Below are positions 22,085 through 32,299 of a DNA stretch of 64,000 nucleotides, piece by piece; position 1 is the first letter of the stretch, and the number at the start of each line of letters is the position of its first letter. The notes below the pieces were generated by a model. It was not told the origin of the DNA, searched no databases, and saw only the letters and a list, made by a program, of their open reading frames with translations. This stretch comes from Aradus depressus (taxonomy: Eukaryota; Arthropoda; Insecta; Hemiptera; Aradidae). Both the position numbers and the translations under genes were made by a program. The DNA lies in assembly GCA_963662175.1 (NCBI GenBank), contig OY759227.1, forward strand, positions 2,078,501 through 2,142,500, read 5' to 3'.

Positions 22085-25000
22085 TCAATTTTTGTTATCT
22101 AACTCCTCCACTAACCTCAGGTCTTTTAAATTATATGTCCCCTTTTGTTTCCTATTCGTTGTATCATATAATAAGTAAGCCCCATTGTCATAACATTGCA
22201 TAACCTCAAATGGTCCCTCATAAATATCTAGAAACTTTGCAAATATTTTGTTTTTCTTATCTGATACCCGCAGAGCTTTAACCAAAACTTTCGTTCCTAT
22301 CGTCAATTTCAATTTTGTTTTTATATTTTGATCATACCTTGCAACTTGTTTTAAGTGTTTTTTTTTTATATTTTGGGTAGCAAGGAACAAATGGAAATTT
22401 TGCACTTCGGGTTCCGCTTGATTTTCATCTATCTTAATCCCCATCCATTTATGCCAAATACGAGTAGGCTTCTTTTTGAACATAAGTTCATATGGGCAAA
22501 AACGTGTTGTTTCATTTATTACCTCGTTAATGCAAACTTCTATTTTGTTTACTACAGTATCCCATCTATCGTGTTTTTCTTTGATCAGGATTCTAAAAAA
22601 TTTCAATATGGTCCCATGAGTGCGTTCTACCGGATTAGCTTGTGGGTGTCTTATAGATGTCCTACTTAAGATAATATTATTTTTTTTTAACGCATTTATC
22701 CAACTTACGGCATTAAACTGGGTTCCATTATCTGACAATATTCTCTCCGGTTTCCCTATTGTTGGGATATACTGGTTAAAGATTATGTTTATAACATGTT
22801 TAGCATTTGCTTTAGCAATCGGGTAAATTTTTACATACTTAGTGAATACATCGAGGCAGGTTAAAATATATTTATTGTTATTTTTTGTTACAGGGAGTGG
22901 ACCCAAAAAATCTATAGATAAGCAGGATAACGGCTTCTCAGCCTCAACACAATACATTCCTTCTGATAATCTTTTATTTAAATATTTAGTTTTTTTACAT
23001 ATTATACATGACCTAACATAATTTTTTATCATGGATAATAAACCTGGATAGTAAAAATCAGTATTTATAATGTCATATGTTTTTCTCACTCCTATATGCA
23101 AATATTTATTGTGAATATATTCTATGAATTTTTCTGTAATTTCTTTATTTAAACAAATTTTCCACATAGCATTATGATATTTCATGACTAATTCCCCTTC
23201 CATTTTATAATTTTTATTCCCTTCCCGTGCTCTAGAAATGTATTCACTCAAATCCTTGTCTTCGCGTTGTATTTGATCTAATCCCTTAATCTTATCGGCC
23301 ATTTCACTATTCGAAATGCTAAGTATGTTAGCAGCGATTATCATTTTATCTCCTTGATCATTGACCTCCGGTATCGCGAACCTACTTAGGGCATCAGCCA
23401 CTACATTTAATTTACCAGGAACGTACTCAATTTCAAAGTCAAACTCTTGAATTAACAAAATCCATCTTGATAAGCGAGATGTAGTTAACCTACATTCTTT
23501 TATATGTGTTAAAGCGTGATGATCTGTTTTGATGACAAATTTTTTTCCTAATAGATAATTCCTAAATTTCTCTAAGGCATATACGATCGCTAATAATTCA
23601 ATTTCGGTTGTATAATAATTCCTCTCACACTTAGACAGTATTCTAGCTGCGAAACTTATCGGGTATAAATTTTTAAATTCATCTATTTGATATAGGTGTG
23701 CTCCTATGGCTATTCCACTCCCATCGGTCTGGACAACATAGGTAAATTTCGGGTTTGGAAGATGTAATATTATTTCCGTAATAAATAAATTCTTTGCGGC
23801 CTGAAATGCATTGTCGGCTTTTTCATCCCATTTCCATTTTATTTTTTTACTCAACATATTAGTAAGTGGCAACGTTACTTCAGCTATATCTTTAATAAAT
23901 CGTCGGTAAAATCCGATTAGTCCCAAAAAACCCTTTAATTCCGAAATATTCCTAGGACGACGGTAACTTTTGATACTCTCGATTTTTTCTGGACACATTT
24001 TTAGACCCTTATCAGAAATAATATGTCCCAAATACTTTAACTGCTCACAAAAAAATTTTGCTTTGGCTAAATTCGTTGTAATGTTATTTCTGTTCAATAT
24101 ATGAAAAATTGATGCTAAATGTTTCATATGCTCTTCACGTGAATTCGAAAAAATTAGTAAATCATCTACGAAAATGATACAATATTCCTCTGTACCTTCA
24201 AATAACGGATTTAGAGCACGTATTAATGCCGAGCAACTAGTTCGAAGACCAAATGGAGTGACCTGAAAATAATAACAACTTTGTTTATATAGAAACGCGG
24301 TATATTTCTGTGATTCCTTGCTCAATGGAATTTGCCAAAATGAATTAGTTAAATCTAATGTGGACATAAATTTCAAATTTTTACAGCGGCTAAATACAGT
24401 TTCCAAGCTTGGTGGATTCTCATATTGGGGAATTATATATTTATTTAGTTCCCGTGCATCTAAACATAGGCGGACCTTCCCGTTTTTTTTTTTTACTACT
24501 ACTAATGGTGAAATAAAATTAGAAAATCCCTTAGTGATGATATTATTATTTAACATATTCTGAAGCTCGCATTCAACCTCTTTCTCTAAGTGAAATGGAA
24601 TCGGATACGATCTCGGCTTGAAATTATTCGTTCCCGGAATCAATTCTATCTGGTGGGTGTATGATACGATCCGACCCGGTTTATCCGAAAATATATTTTT
24701 ATATTTGTTAATCATCCTTACCAATTTGTCCTTATGCTCTGGGTCTAGAATCCCACATTCCCATTCCTGGTTATTATAATAATTTCCTTCGCTTATATTC
24801 GTACTGGCATTTACCTCGATGTTCTGTTTATCTTTTATTCGGTCCTTATCATGATATATTTTTCTATCTTCAACAATCCTAAATATTGGTGCTTCTTTCG
24901 TTTCTCCCCGATAATAAATACTAATATAATTTTTTCCTATATTGATTATTGTATTTAAATTTTTTAATGTATCCATACCAAAAATCATGTCATGTATTAA

Positions 25001-25453
25001 TTCAGGAATCACCCAGAAATTTATCGGAACCTTTATATCCAAAATTTCTACTTCCAACAGTACCTGATATTTTATCAATTTAGATTTTTTTCCAAATGCA
25101 CCGGTTATTTGTGCTGACGGTAAATTTAACTTACTTAATATTTTAATGTTATCATTATTTTGATTTAAAATTTCTTCCTTTATACAACTAATCTGCGATC
25201 CCGTGTCCCATAATGCTTCAATTTTAATTTTATTGACAAATACATTAGTTTTAGGAGTTATGATCTCTTCAACATTATTTTCTGTCCCTTCCCCATACAA
25301 ATATTCGATAGGATTCTCCCAGCAATTATCTTTAACCTTATTGACATTACATATACGCCCCTTATTTTTCCATGATTGTTTATACGTATTATTTTTCCTC
25401 GCCCCTTCTAAACACATCGCATTTCTATTTTTTGATATGTGGGGCTCCTTTAG
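22085..25453 (-). CDS. gypsy Pol polyprotein
   Basis: An unbroken frame of about 1,120 codons including the 12 codons between the frameshift site and the first Met at 25417. Domain order is aspartic protease (ALWDTGSQ, near residue 70), then reverse transcriptase with NGKVRLCLDAREL, STLDLTNSFWQIPL and IIFVDDLLIF (the FVDD catalytic pair). RNase H (VVQTDGSGIAIGAHL) and integrase follow. The integrase has an H-H-C-C zinc finger ending CIICKK, a D,D,E core (SIDFLGPL, LSDNGTQF, NPVERTHG) and a GPY/F-like segment (YEGPFEV) near the end. All catalytic residues I looked for are present. It is translated by -1 frameshifting from Gag and makes the DNA copy and integrates it. Confidence 0.95.
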   Translation of the reverse strand, partial: LKEPHISKNRNAMCLEGARKNNTYKQSWKNKGRICNVNKVKDNCWENPIEYLYGEGTENNVEEIITPKTNVFVNKIKIEALWDTGSQISCIKEEILNQNNDNIKILSKLNLPSAQITGAFGKKSKLIKYQVLLEVEILDIKVPINFWVIPELIHDMIFGMDTLKNLNTIINIGKNYISIYYRGETKEAPIFRIVEDRKIYHDKDRIKDKQNIEVNASTNISEGNYYNNQEWECGILDPEHKDKLVRMINKYKNIFSDKPGRIVSYTHQIELIPGTNNFKPRSYPIPFHLEKEVECELQNMLNNNIITKGFSNFISPLVVVKKKNGKVRLCLDARELNKYIIPQYENPPSLETVFSRCKNLKFMSTLDLTNSFWQIPLSKESQKYTAFLYKQSCYYFQVTPFGLRTSCSALIRALNPLFEGTEEYCIIFVDDLLIFSNSREEHMKHLASIFHILNRNNITTNLAKAKFFCEQLKYLGHIISDKGLKMCPEKIESIKSYRRPRNISELKGFLGLIGFYRRFIKDIAEVTLPLTNMLSKKIKWKWDEKADNAFQAAKNLFITEIILHLPNPKFTYVVQTDGSGIAIGAHLYQIDEFKNLYPISFAARILSKCERNYYTTEIELLAIVYALEKFRNYLLGKKFVIKTDHHALTHIKECRLTTSRLSRWILLIQEFDFEIEYVPGKLNVVADALSRFAIPEVNDQGDKMIIAANILSISNSEMADKIKGLDQIQREDKDLSEYISRAREGNKNYKMEGELVMKYHNAMWKICLNKEITEKFIEYIHNKYLHIGVRKTYDIINTDFYYPGLLSMIKNYVRSCIICKKTKYLNKRLSEGMYCVEAEKPLSCLSIDFLGPLPVTKNNNKYILTCLDVFTKYVKIYPIAKANAKHVINIIFNQYIPTIGKPERILSDNGTQFNAVSWINALKKNNIILSRTSIRHPQANPVERTHGTILKFFRILIKEKHDRWDTVVNKIEVCINEVINETTRFCPYELMFKKKPTRIWHKWMGIKIDENQAEPEVQNFHLFLATQNIKKKHLKQVARYDQNIKTKLKLTIGTKVLVKALRVSDKKNKIFAKFLDIYEGPFEVMQCYDNGAYLLYDTTNRKQKGTYNLKDLRLVEELDNKN

Positions 25454-27081
25454 TTTTTTTGATTGCTATTTTCCCCAACCGGTCTATTTAATTCCTGATT
25501 ATCCGTCTCGGGTTCAGTTCTGATCGCGTTTACATTCGGGCTACTGCGTTGGTTCCAACTCGACTTATATTTGTTTTCCACTTGTCTATTTGGTGTATTA
25601 GTCCATGGGTTTTGATGTGTATTTCGTTGATTCTGACCTTTAAAGGGGTATCTATCATAATTACTTGGAGTATAATTATTTCGACCTCCTTTATCCTGTA
25701 GGTTTGGTTTATATTTATGACTATAATTATTATTTTTGAACCTAGTATTTTCATATGGGCTCCTACTTTGGGGATTATCGCGTGGACTATTATGATTATT
25801 AGATGTATTTATACTTAAATCCATTAGCATCTCATATAGTTGAGACCTAGTTGTTAATTTTTGTGCTTTCAAGATATACCGTATCGTATCCGGAAAATGT
25901 CCTATCATTTTGCTTATAATTGTAGATTCAGGAATTTCTGGTTCGAGATATTAGCAGTCTTTTAATATCATTCGGGCATAATCCTCCATCGATAACGTCC
26001 CCCCTACACGATATTTACCATGATAAAGCCATTCACTAACTTCTGATTGTCTCTCCTCATTCCAATATTTACGTAGAATTTTTTTTTTAAAATTACAAAA
26101 ATCCACAAATTGGGTTACCTCAGTTATCCACCAAACTTTAACCGTTTCCCCAAAACATTCCGGGATCACTAACTTCTGTTCCTCCCAGCTTTCTATAGCG
26201 CCACTTGCGAAATAGCTTTCGAGTCCAACCACAAAGTCAACAGGATTTTCTTTGGGTAAATTTGCAAATTCCGGAATTTTCCGCATTGAGTTACATCTCC
26301 AAGGGGCGATTCCTAGTCCCGTTTCAAAAAAACTTATCTTGGCCCCCTTATCCATTTTTTCTTTAATTTCATCGACTTTTTTATTATAACGCTCTTTGAT
26401 AATCTTAAGTTCGTTGTTAATTTCATCGATCCTACTTGACATCGAGCCTTCTTTTTTTTCGGTGTTTATTTTTTCGTCGGTTATATAATTCATTAAGTCG
26501 ACTCTGCTTCTTTCTATCTGTGCATTATTATTTAATTTATTATCTAGTACCAATTGTTGCACATTCTTTATTTCTTTATCTAATTGTATCGTATTATTTT
26601 TATTTATTTGTATGTCAGTTTTTAGTCCCCTTTCCATATCTTCTAGTTTATTTTTTTGGTCTTTTAGTTTAGTTTCAAACCCCTCTAGCCTGTACTCAAC
26701 TGATTCTATAATTTCTTTCTTATTACTTTCTAGTTTATTATTTATTTGTTCAAATTTCATCTGCATAAATGACATGATTTGTTCAAAATGCGCGGGCGTA
26801 TCTTGAGCTTTATTTATTTCAGTATTTTCTACGTCAACCGAATGTTTCCGTCTAGTAAATGGAGTTGACGCTTCTAGACTAATTTCAAAATTCCCCGTCC
26901 TTTCCACAAATCCCGACTCGTGTTCATTCAAATCTCCATGTTTTGGCCCCGAACCCATGATTTCACTTGTCCGTCTGTCCGTTCCTGTCTCTAATTCCCT
27001 CTCATCTATTTCGAATACACGTCTTGCACTTTGCTCCCTGATATTCTCATGAGATACCTTATTTTCCTGCTCGTCGGCCAT
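25450..27081 (-). pseudogene. gypsy Gag with one in-frame stop
   Basis: From ATG 27081 (MADEQENK) the protein has a polar leader and a long coiled coil (residues about 90-275). A Ty3-type capsid domain follows (GLESYFASGAIESWEEQ, VWWITEV, FKKKILRKYW). A TAA at 25951-25953 interrupts the frame, which resumes at once and continues to 25450 with an Asn/Arg/Gln-rich basic tail but no classical CCHC knuckle. The stop looks like a single C-to-T change of a Gln codon. Whether the element tolerates it (readthrough) or is dead through it cannot be told from one copy. Confidence 0.85.
25453..25459 (-). promoter_or_regulatory. -1 ribosomal frameshift heptamer A AAA AAC
   Basis: The gag frame reads CAA AAA AAC TAA. 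The heptamer A AAA AAC lies exactly in the phase required for -1 slippage, and the gag stop (25450-25452) follows immediately. In the shifted frame there is no stop before the Met at 25417 of Pol. The fit of phase, stop and continuous -1 frame makes this a confident Gag-Pol fusion signal. Confidence 0.9.
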
Positions 27082-27251
27082 TTTCTTTTCACAATGCTAC
27101 TTATTCAACAAAAAAAATTACAAGATATTACAGATCAAAAAATATTCATAATTCTAATCAAATTAAAATATACTGGACTACATTAAGCATAGAAATCTAT
27201 ATATTTTCACTATAATTGTTAGATTTCCCTTTATTCGCACACTCTAATTGG

Positions 27252-27270
27252 CCACTTAGTTGGGCGCCAA
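27252..27270 (-). promoter_or_regulatory. gypsy primer-binding site
   Basis: In element orientation TTGGCGCCCAACTAAGTGG abuts the 5' LTR. The TGGCGCC start is the complement of a tRNA 3' end with CCA; the exact primer tRNA is not assigned. Confidence 0.75.
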
Positions 27271-28098
27271 TGAGAAGATTCTTATTTACTTTGATTTAAA
27301 TAATTCCTTCTTTAATTCATAAATCTATTTTAAAAAAACAGGGGTGGCATCCTTTTCTTATTTAGAGTGCTTATGTGAAAATAAAGGAAAAATGATAACT
27401 ACATTTTTTAAATCATAATGTTTTATAAGTTGTATATTTTTAATTTCTTTTTGTAAATGGTTAAAAAAAAGGTTACTGGGTTAGTGAACTATTATAATTT
27501 TTTGACAATAGATGAAATAAACCTCTTATGAGTTAATTTAGACAGAAAAAATGTACTCTTGGCAAATGACACAAACTAGATGATTATAAATATGGATTAG
27601 AAATTTCTGGCAACTCACGGCATACTATATCCTCTTCTGAATCTTTCCTTCTTCGTCACTTTCTTCTCAGCCTTTTCTTCCTTCCATATATAAAATTTAA
27701 CTTCTCGGGATTTTTCTTTCTTTTACTTCCACGACACTCCTTTATATAAATGTGCTACCTTCCATCTTCTACGCTCCTTCTACACTCTTCAAAACACCCG
27801 ACACCTCCTCCAAGTTCCTCCAAAAACACAGACTAGACCTCCTCCAAGATGCTACAAAACTCTACTACCACGAGTCGGCTCCTTCTGCCCTTGTCGCCAT
27901 ATTTTCCCCCACCCAATGTCATCAGGTTAGTCTTTTCTTTTACAATTAATCATATTCTTTTTTCCTACTTGTAATATCTTTTGCCAAGATGTACCTACAT
28001 TTTTATTTATTTGTACTTACTATTTTTTTTTTTTACAATTTTTATAAAGAATAACCATTTCTTTTATTCTTTGTGACCCCCCCATACTACACGTCACA
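27271..28098 (-). repeat. gypsy 5' LTR
   Basis: 828-bp partner of the LTR at 20478-21305. It contains promoter-like AT-rich sequence; a 65-codon frame in it (27752-27949) is duplicated in the other LTR and is not a gene. Confidence 0.95.
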
Positions 28099-28162
28099 AT
28101 ATATATATATTTTGGTAAATTCTATGTATATTTAAACGTACCTGTGCACATCGACTGGAGGG

Positions 28163-29146
28163 TCATATTATTGGTGACAGTAAAGGGGAATATTTTAGAT
28201 TGGTTTGGTCGTTCATGCAATTTCCATTTTTTAAAGTTCTGTTTATTTCTAATATTTCTAATGAGTTGAGCAATGTGCTTTTTTCGCAGAAATGAAGGTA
28301 TTTTATGCCTGTGTCTTTATCAAACGTATGTTTGTGTTGGTTGATGTGTTGTGCAAATGTTGATTTTGTTATGTTGTGTGTTGTGTCCATGTTAGTATCT
28401 ATTTCTGATATATGTTCTTTGAGTCTTTGTTTGAATTGTCTCCCAGTTTGTCCTGTATAGACTAGGTTGCAAGAGTTGCAATTTAATTGATAAACCCCAC
28501 TCTTTTCTTCTGTTTTTATTCGGTCTTTCGTATTGTTAAGGTGTTTGTAAAGTGTCCTATTTGTTCTGAAACTAACTTTGAAGTTTTCTTTTTTAAGAAT
28601 ATTGCCTATTTGTTCAGAAATTTTCCCGTAATAGGGTAAGCTTACCCATTTCTTTGTTTCTGTTGTGTTTATTATGTCTAGTTTGGAGATATCTTTTAAA
28701 TTGATTTTGTTGGTTACTTTTTTTCTAATTTTTTCTATTGTATGTTGTTTGTATCCGTTTTTTATGGCTATGTTGTTGATTATATCTATTTCTTTGTTTC
28801 TGTCTGTCACGTTTAGTGGTATTGTGTAAGCTCTATGGAAGAATGAGTAAAATGTCGCATGTTTATGTGATATAGGAGCGTTCGATGTATTGTGTATAAT
28901 TGAATCTGTGGTTGTCGGTTTTCTGTAGATGTTGTATTCAAGTTTATTATTATTTATTTTTAAATTTAAGTCTAGAAAATTTAATTTGTCACCCCCTAAT
29001 TCTATGGTGAATTTTATTTTATCATGAATATTATTTACAAAGTCAAAGAGTTGCTTAATTTGTCTATTAGAACCATTAAATAAGATACATATGTCATCAA
29101 CATAACGGTACCAGAAATTAATTTTATCATGTGATATTTATAGATT
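28163..29146 (-). pseudogene. Penelope RT carboxy part and GIY-YIG endonuclease
   Basis: One open frame, though without an early Met. It begins with INFWYRYVDDICILF (the YVDD catalytic motif) and continues through NFLDLNLKINNN and IYRKPTTTDS. It ends in the endonuclease GVYQLNCNSCNLVYTGQTGRQFKQRL, where the GIY-YIG signature appears as GVYQL/VYTGQT with its conserved Arg. The link between RT and endonuclease is intact, but RT upstream of YVDD is missing about 100-150 residues, including motif A. The protein cannot be active as it stands. Confidence 0.85.
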
Positions 29147-29212
29147 TGGTTTTTTCTACAAAGTCTATAGAATTGATGACCGTATATGAGGGTTGAAATT
29201 GTATGAATGATC

Positions 29213-30151
29213 TCAGTTTTTATTTAGAAATTTAGATAATTTGTGGGTTGGCGAGTTGATAAATGATACTACCGGTCTTATTGGGACATTTTCTTTGTGA
29301 ATTTTGGGTAGTCCTGTTAGTCTAGGAGTTATGGAGTTCATTACTATAAGTCTTTGTGCACACATACCTTTTATGATGAACTTAGATCTATTTAATGTTG
29401 CACGTACATTCTTTTGTATTGACATGGTTGGATTCTTTTTTATTTGAACAAAACCGTTCGTTTCTATAAAACTCAACACTTTGTTAACATAATCACCATT
29501 GTTTAACAACACTAGAGTATTTCCTTTGTCTGCTTTTACAGTGATAACTTTATTCTCTTCCAATTTCTTCTTCAGATTTCGGAATGTTCTTTCCTCTGTC
29601 TTGGTTGTGGCTTGGGTGTTTCTAATGTTTTGGTTCCTCCTTATCTTCTGGGCGCAAATAGTTTTTATGTCGAAATGTTCCCTTTCATATAATATTGAGT
29701 CCACTGTGGCTGCTAGTTTTTCCGCTTGTTTTTTGGTGACCGGTGTTTTTATGCTGTAGTTTAGTCCTTTTTCCATAACTTTGTTTTCTTTATCTGTTAG
29801 ATTCACATCCGATAGGTTCTTAATTTTGTTGTGAAACAAGAAGTTCTGGTCTTCTCTATGTGAGTTAGGTGTTCCTCTTTTCTTTAATAATTTCTTTAGT
29901 TTGTCTTCCTGTTTCTTTGTTTTTTCTCTACTTATTTCCCAGACGTCTTCCCTGATGACATCCTCTATTAAAACCATTTCTATATGGTTGTACTGCGAAC
30001 ATAAATCCTGTCTTAAATGGTATAACGACTTACTGAGCTCATCTCTTATCCCATACCATCGTTTAATTTCCAATTGTAGCCATTCCAATTCCGCTCTTCT
30101 GGTTGCTTTTTCCGCTTCTTTACTTCTATTTTTCGTATACACACAATACAT
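29213..30151 (-). pseudogene. Penelope RT amino-terminal part
   Basis: A 312-codon frame with a Lys/Glu-rich leader. RT signatures follow: VITVKADKGNTLVLLNNGDYVNKVL, LPKIHKENVPIRPVVSF, and THKLSKFLNKN. These are the regions before the palm in Penelope-like RTs. It stops at 29213; the reading continues in another frame for about 30 residues (to about 29150) before a deletion reaches the YVDD segment. Confidence 0.85.
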
Positions 30152-30169
30152 CGAACGCTCCTATATCAC

Positions 30170-30873
30170 ATAAACATGCGACATTTTACTCATTCTTCCA
30201 TAGAGCTTACACAATACCACTAAACGTGACAGACAGAAACAAAGAAATAGATATAATCAACAACATAGCCATAAAAAACGGATACAAACAACATACAATA
30301 GAAAAAATTAGAAAAAAAGTAACCAACAAAATCAATTTAAAAGATATCTCCAAACTAGACATAATAAACACAACAGAAACAAAGAAATGGGTAAGCTTAC
30401 CCTATTACGGGAAAATTTCTGAACAAATAGGCAATATTCTTAAAAAAGAAAACTTCAAAGTTAGTTTCAGAACAAATAGGACACTTTACAAACACCTTAA
30501 CAATACGAAAGACCGAATAAAAACAGAAGAAAAGAGTGGGGTTTATCAATTAAATTGCAACTCTTGCAACCTAGTCTATACAGGACAAACTGGGAGACAA
30601 TTCAAACAAAGACTCAAAGAACATATATCAGAAATAGATACTAACATGGACACAACACACAACATAACAAAATCAACATTTGCACAACACATCAACCAAC
30701 ACAAACATACGTTTGATAAAGACACAGGCATAAAATACCTTCATTTCTGCGAAAAAAGCACATTGCTCAACTCATTAGAAATATTAGAAATAAACAGAAC
30801 TTTAAAAAATGGAAATTGCATGAACGACCAAACCAATCTAAAATATTCCCCTTTACTGTCACCAATAATATGA
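30170..30873 (+). pseudogene. Inverted duplicate of the GIY-YIG endonuclease end
   Basis: The frame from VTDRNKEIDII to LSPII is the same protein as on the minus strand at 28163-28810, with no differences noticed in the translation. It lacks RT and is part of the inverted terminal copy, not an independent gene. Confidence 0.85.
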
Positions 30874-30925
30874 CCCTCCAGTCGATGTGCACAGGTACGT
30901 TTAAATATACATAGAATTTACCACA

Positions 30926-31140
30926 CCGTAGGTTGCAGCTATTACAGGCTGCTCCTCTATATTCTCCGGTCAAGTGGTCATGATCCTTAAGTGCGGGGCG
31001 ATGTTTCCTGTCTCCCAGCATCTGAAACACTTCTGAGGCCTAGGATTAATCTCAGAGAAACTCCCTTCGGAAAGGTAACAATTTTGATCGTTTTCCCACT
31101 TCATCTCTTCGTCTCTTGTTATAATGATGGGAGTGTCAAG
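30926..31140 (-). pseudogene. Protein-primed DNA polymerase B, amino-terminal remnant
   Basis: Two minus-strand frames carry an amino-terminal signature of arthropod Polinton-type PolB. The first is IIITRDEEMKWENDQNCYL. After a frameshift comes LKDHDHLTGEYRGAACNSCNL, a Cys/His motif resembling an HNH-like zinc site. The sequence breaks at 30923, where the Penelope-like element begins, and the next expected motif (FHNLSNYDA) is found at about 20040. PolB was therefore split by nested insertions. Confidence 0.8.
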
Positions 31141-31299
31141 GATACCTTGAAATGGTTAAATCATGAATATACATGTCACTACATGTTGGGGGTAGTTGGT
31201 ATCCTTTCTTGAACATGCACTTGCTTGTTGACGACACGTCAACTCTTGCAGTTCCCCGTCCCTCTTTTTATTGATTACTGCGCATGCGTCAACTAGGTC

Positions 31300-31308
31300 T
31301 ATATAAAG
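31300..31308 (+). promoter_or_regulatory. Candidate TATA box upstream of zinc-finger gene
   Basis: TATATAAAG preceded by GCGCATGCG (31281-31289). Transcripts starting about 30 bases downstream would have a T-rich leader of roughly 470 bases, with several copies of a TTAGTTTCGTTCATTG-like segment (31442-31735), before the ATG at 31805. Confidence 0.5.
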
Positions 31309-31441
31309 ACTCCTCCCAACGAGGTAGCTCATTCTTCATACCTCAGTGTTATTGAAAAGAACTTGTTTTCTCTACTTTTGCTACTTAAGTCTGTCTTACA
31401 TTCTATATATTTTTTCATTTATGATTTATTTTACTTAATTA

Positions 31442-31745
31442 ATTAGTTTCGTTCATTGTTTTTTTTTTATTACGTTTTTTATATAGTCACATTTTTGAAA
31501 TTAGTTTCGTTCATTGTTTTTTCCATAAATCGTGTTATATAGTTACATTTATCTAATTAGTCTTATTCATTGTTTTTTTTTTCTCGTATTCGTTTTTTAT
31601 ATAGTTACATTTTTCAAATTAGTTTCGTTCATTGTTTTTTCTATAATTCGTGTTGTATAGTTACATTTTGTTTCGTTCATTGTTTTTTCTATAATTCGTT
31701 TTTTATAGTTATATTTTCAAATTAGTTTCGTTCATTGTCTTTTCT
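31442..31745 (+). repeat. Diverged tandem repeats in the zinc-finger gene leader
   Basis: Five or six imperfect units of about 55-60 bases, each containing TTAGTTTCGTTCATTG followed by a T-run and ATATAGTTACATTT. They lie between the TATA box and the ATG of the zinc-finger ORF. Confidence 0.8.
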
Positions 31746-31804
31746 TTATATATTTTTTTAATGATTTTGTTATTTTACTACTATTTATTAAAATAAAAAA
31801 AAAC

Positions 31805-32299
31805 ATGTCCCACGTTTGTGACAAATGTGATAAGCGATTTACTCGTTTGGATAGTTGTCGACGACATGAGCTCAATTGCAAGCTCACTTCTGCAGGAAAT
31901 CATCCTTGCTCATTTTGTAGTAAAACATTCTCACGGAAAGACAACCTAAGCAGGCACCAGATTTTTTGCAAACAGAATAACAAGATACCACAGGACAACA
32001 ACTCTGATTATTTATGTAGTAAATGTGGAGAAAATTTTACCCAACAGTGGTTACTAACCCACGAACCATTTTGTAATCCATCGAAAAATGTAGTTAATAG
32101 TTATCTGTGTTTTAAATGTGGGGCGGAGTATTCTGCAGAAGCTACGCTTTTTGTCCCCGAAACTTCCTGTGGAACATCGTTCGGAGATTCCCAGGAGTTT
32201 AACGAATTCGTAGCATATATATGCACACATTGTGGTGAGTATAAAGATAATCTAACTTCACATGAAAATTCCTGCATAATTTACACCGCCGCCATATGA
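31805..32299 (+). CDS. Zinc-finger protein with C2HC-type fingers
   Basis: 164 codons, intact from ATG to stop. Fingers include CDKCDKRFTRLDSCRRHELNC, CSFCSKTFSRKDNLSRHQIFC and CSKCGENFTQQWLLTHEPFC, plus two weaker ones (CFKCGAEYS...C, CTHCGEY...HENSC). The pattern is C-x2-C-x12-H-x4-C, so the last ligand is Cys in place of His. After the stop, coding-like sequence continues in another frame to about 32468 (TMDEFLGKPDVVFERPKR), so the native protein was probably longer. It lies head to head with the PolB remnant at 30926-31140. It is probably a nucleic-acid-binding protein of the Polinton-like element; the role is inferred. Confidence 0.7.
   Translation: MSHVCDKCDKRFTRLDSCRRHELNCKLTSAGNHPCSFCSKTFSRKDNLSRHQIFCKQNNKIPQDNNSDYLCSKCGENFTQQWLLTHEPFCNPSKNVVNSYLCFKCGAEYSAEATLFVPETSCGTSFGDSQEFNEFVAYICTHCGEYKDNLTSHENSCIIYTAAI

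Larger units (their letters stand above)
20478..28098 (-). mobile_element. Ty3/gypsy LTR retrotransposon, nearly intact
   Basis: A complete element on the minus strand: LTR, primer-binding site, gag, pol, polypurine tract, LTR. The two LTRs are each 828 bp and I noticed only one difference between them, so the insertion is young. Flanks are compatible with a 4-bp ATAT target duplication, but both lie in TA repeats, so this is ambiguous. Gag has one in-frame TAA; Pol is open throughout and reached by a canonical -1 frameshift site. No envelope ORF is visible between Pol and the left LTR. Confidence 0.95.
28112..30922 (-). mobile_element. Penelope-like element with inverted partial copy
   Basis: A Penelope-like retroelement on the minus strand: RT amino part (30151-29213), RT end joined to a GIY-YIG endonuclease (29146-28163), and an inverted second copy of the endonuclease end on the plus strand (about 30145-30922). 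The inverted arms of about 780 bp (28112-28892 and 30145-30922) are nearly identical. Partial copies in inverted or direct orientation ('pLTRs') are typical for this group. The element sits in the PolB pseudogene. Confidence 0.88.

Noticed and set aside
22355..22669. Plus-strand ORFs within 22-27 kb
   Set aside because: They overlap the gypsy Pol and Gag in antisense and show no domain features.
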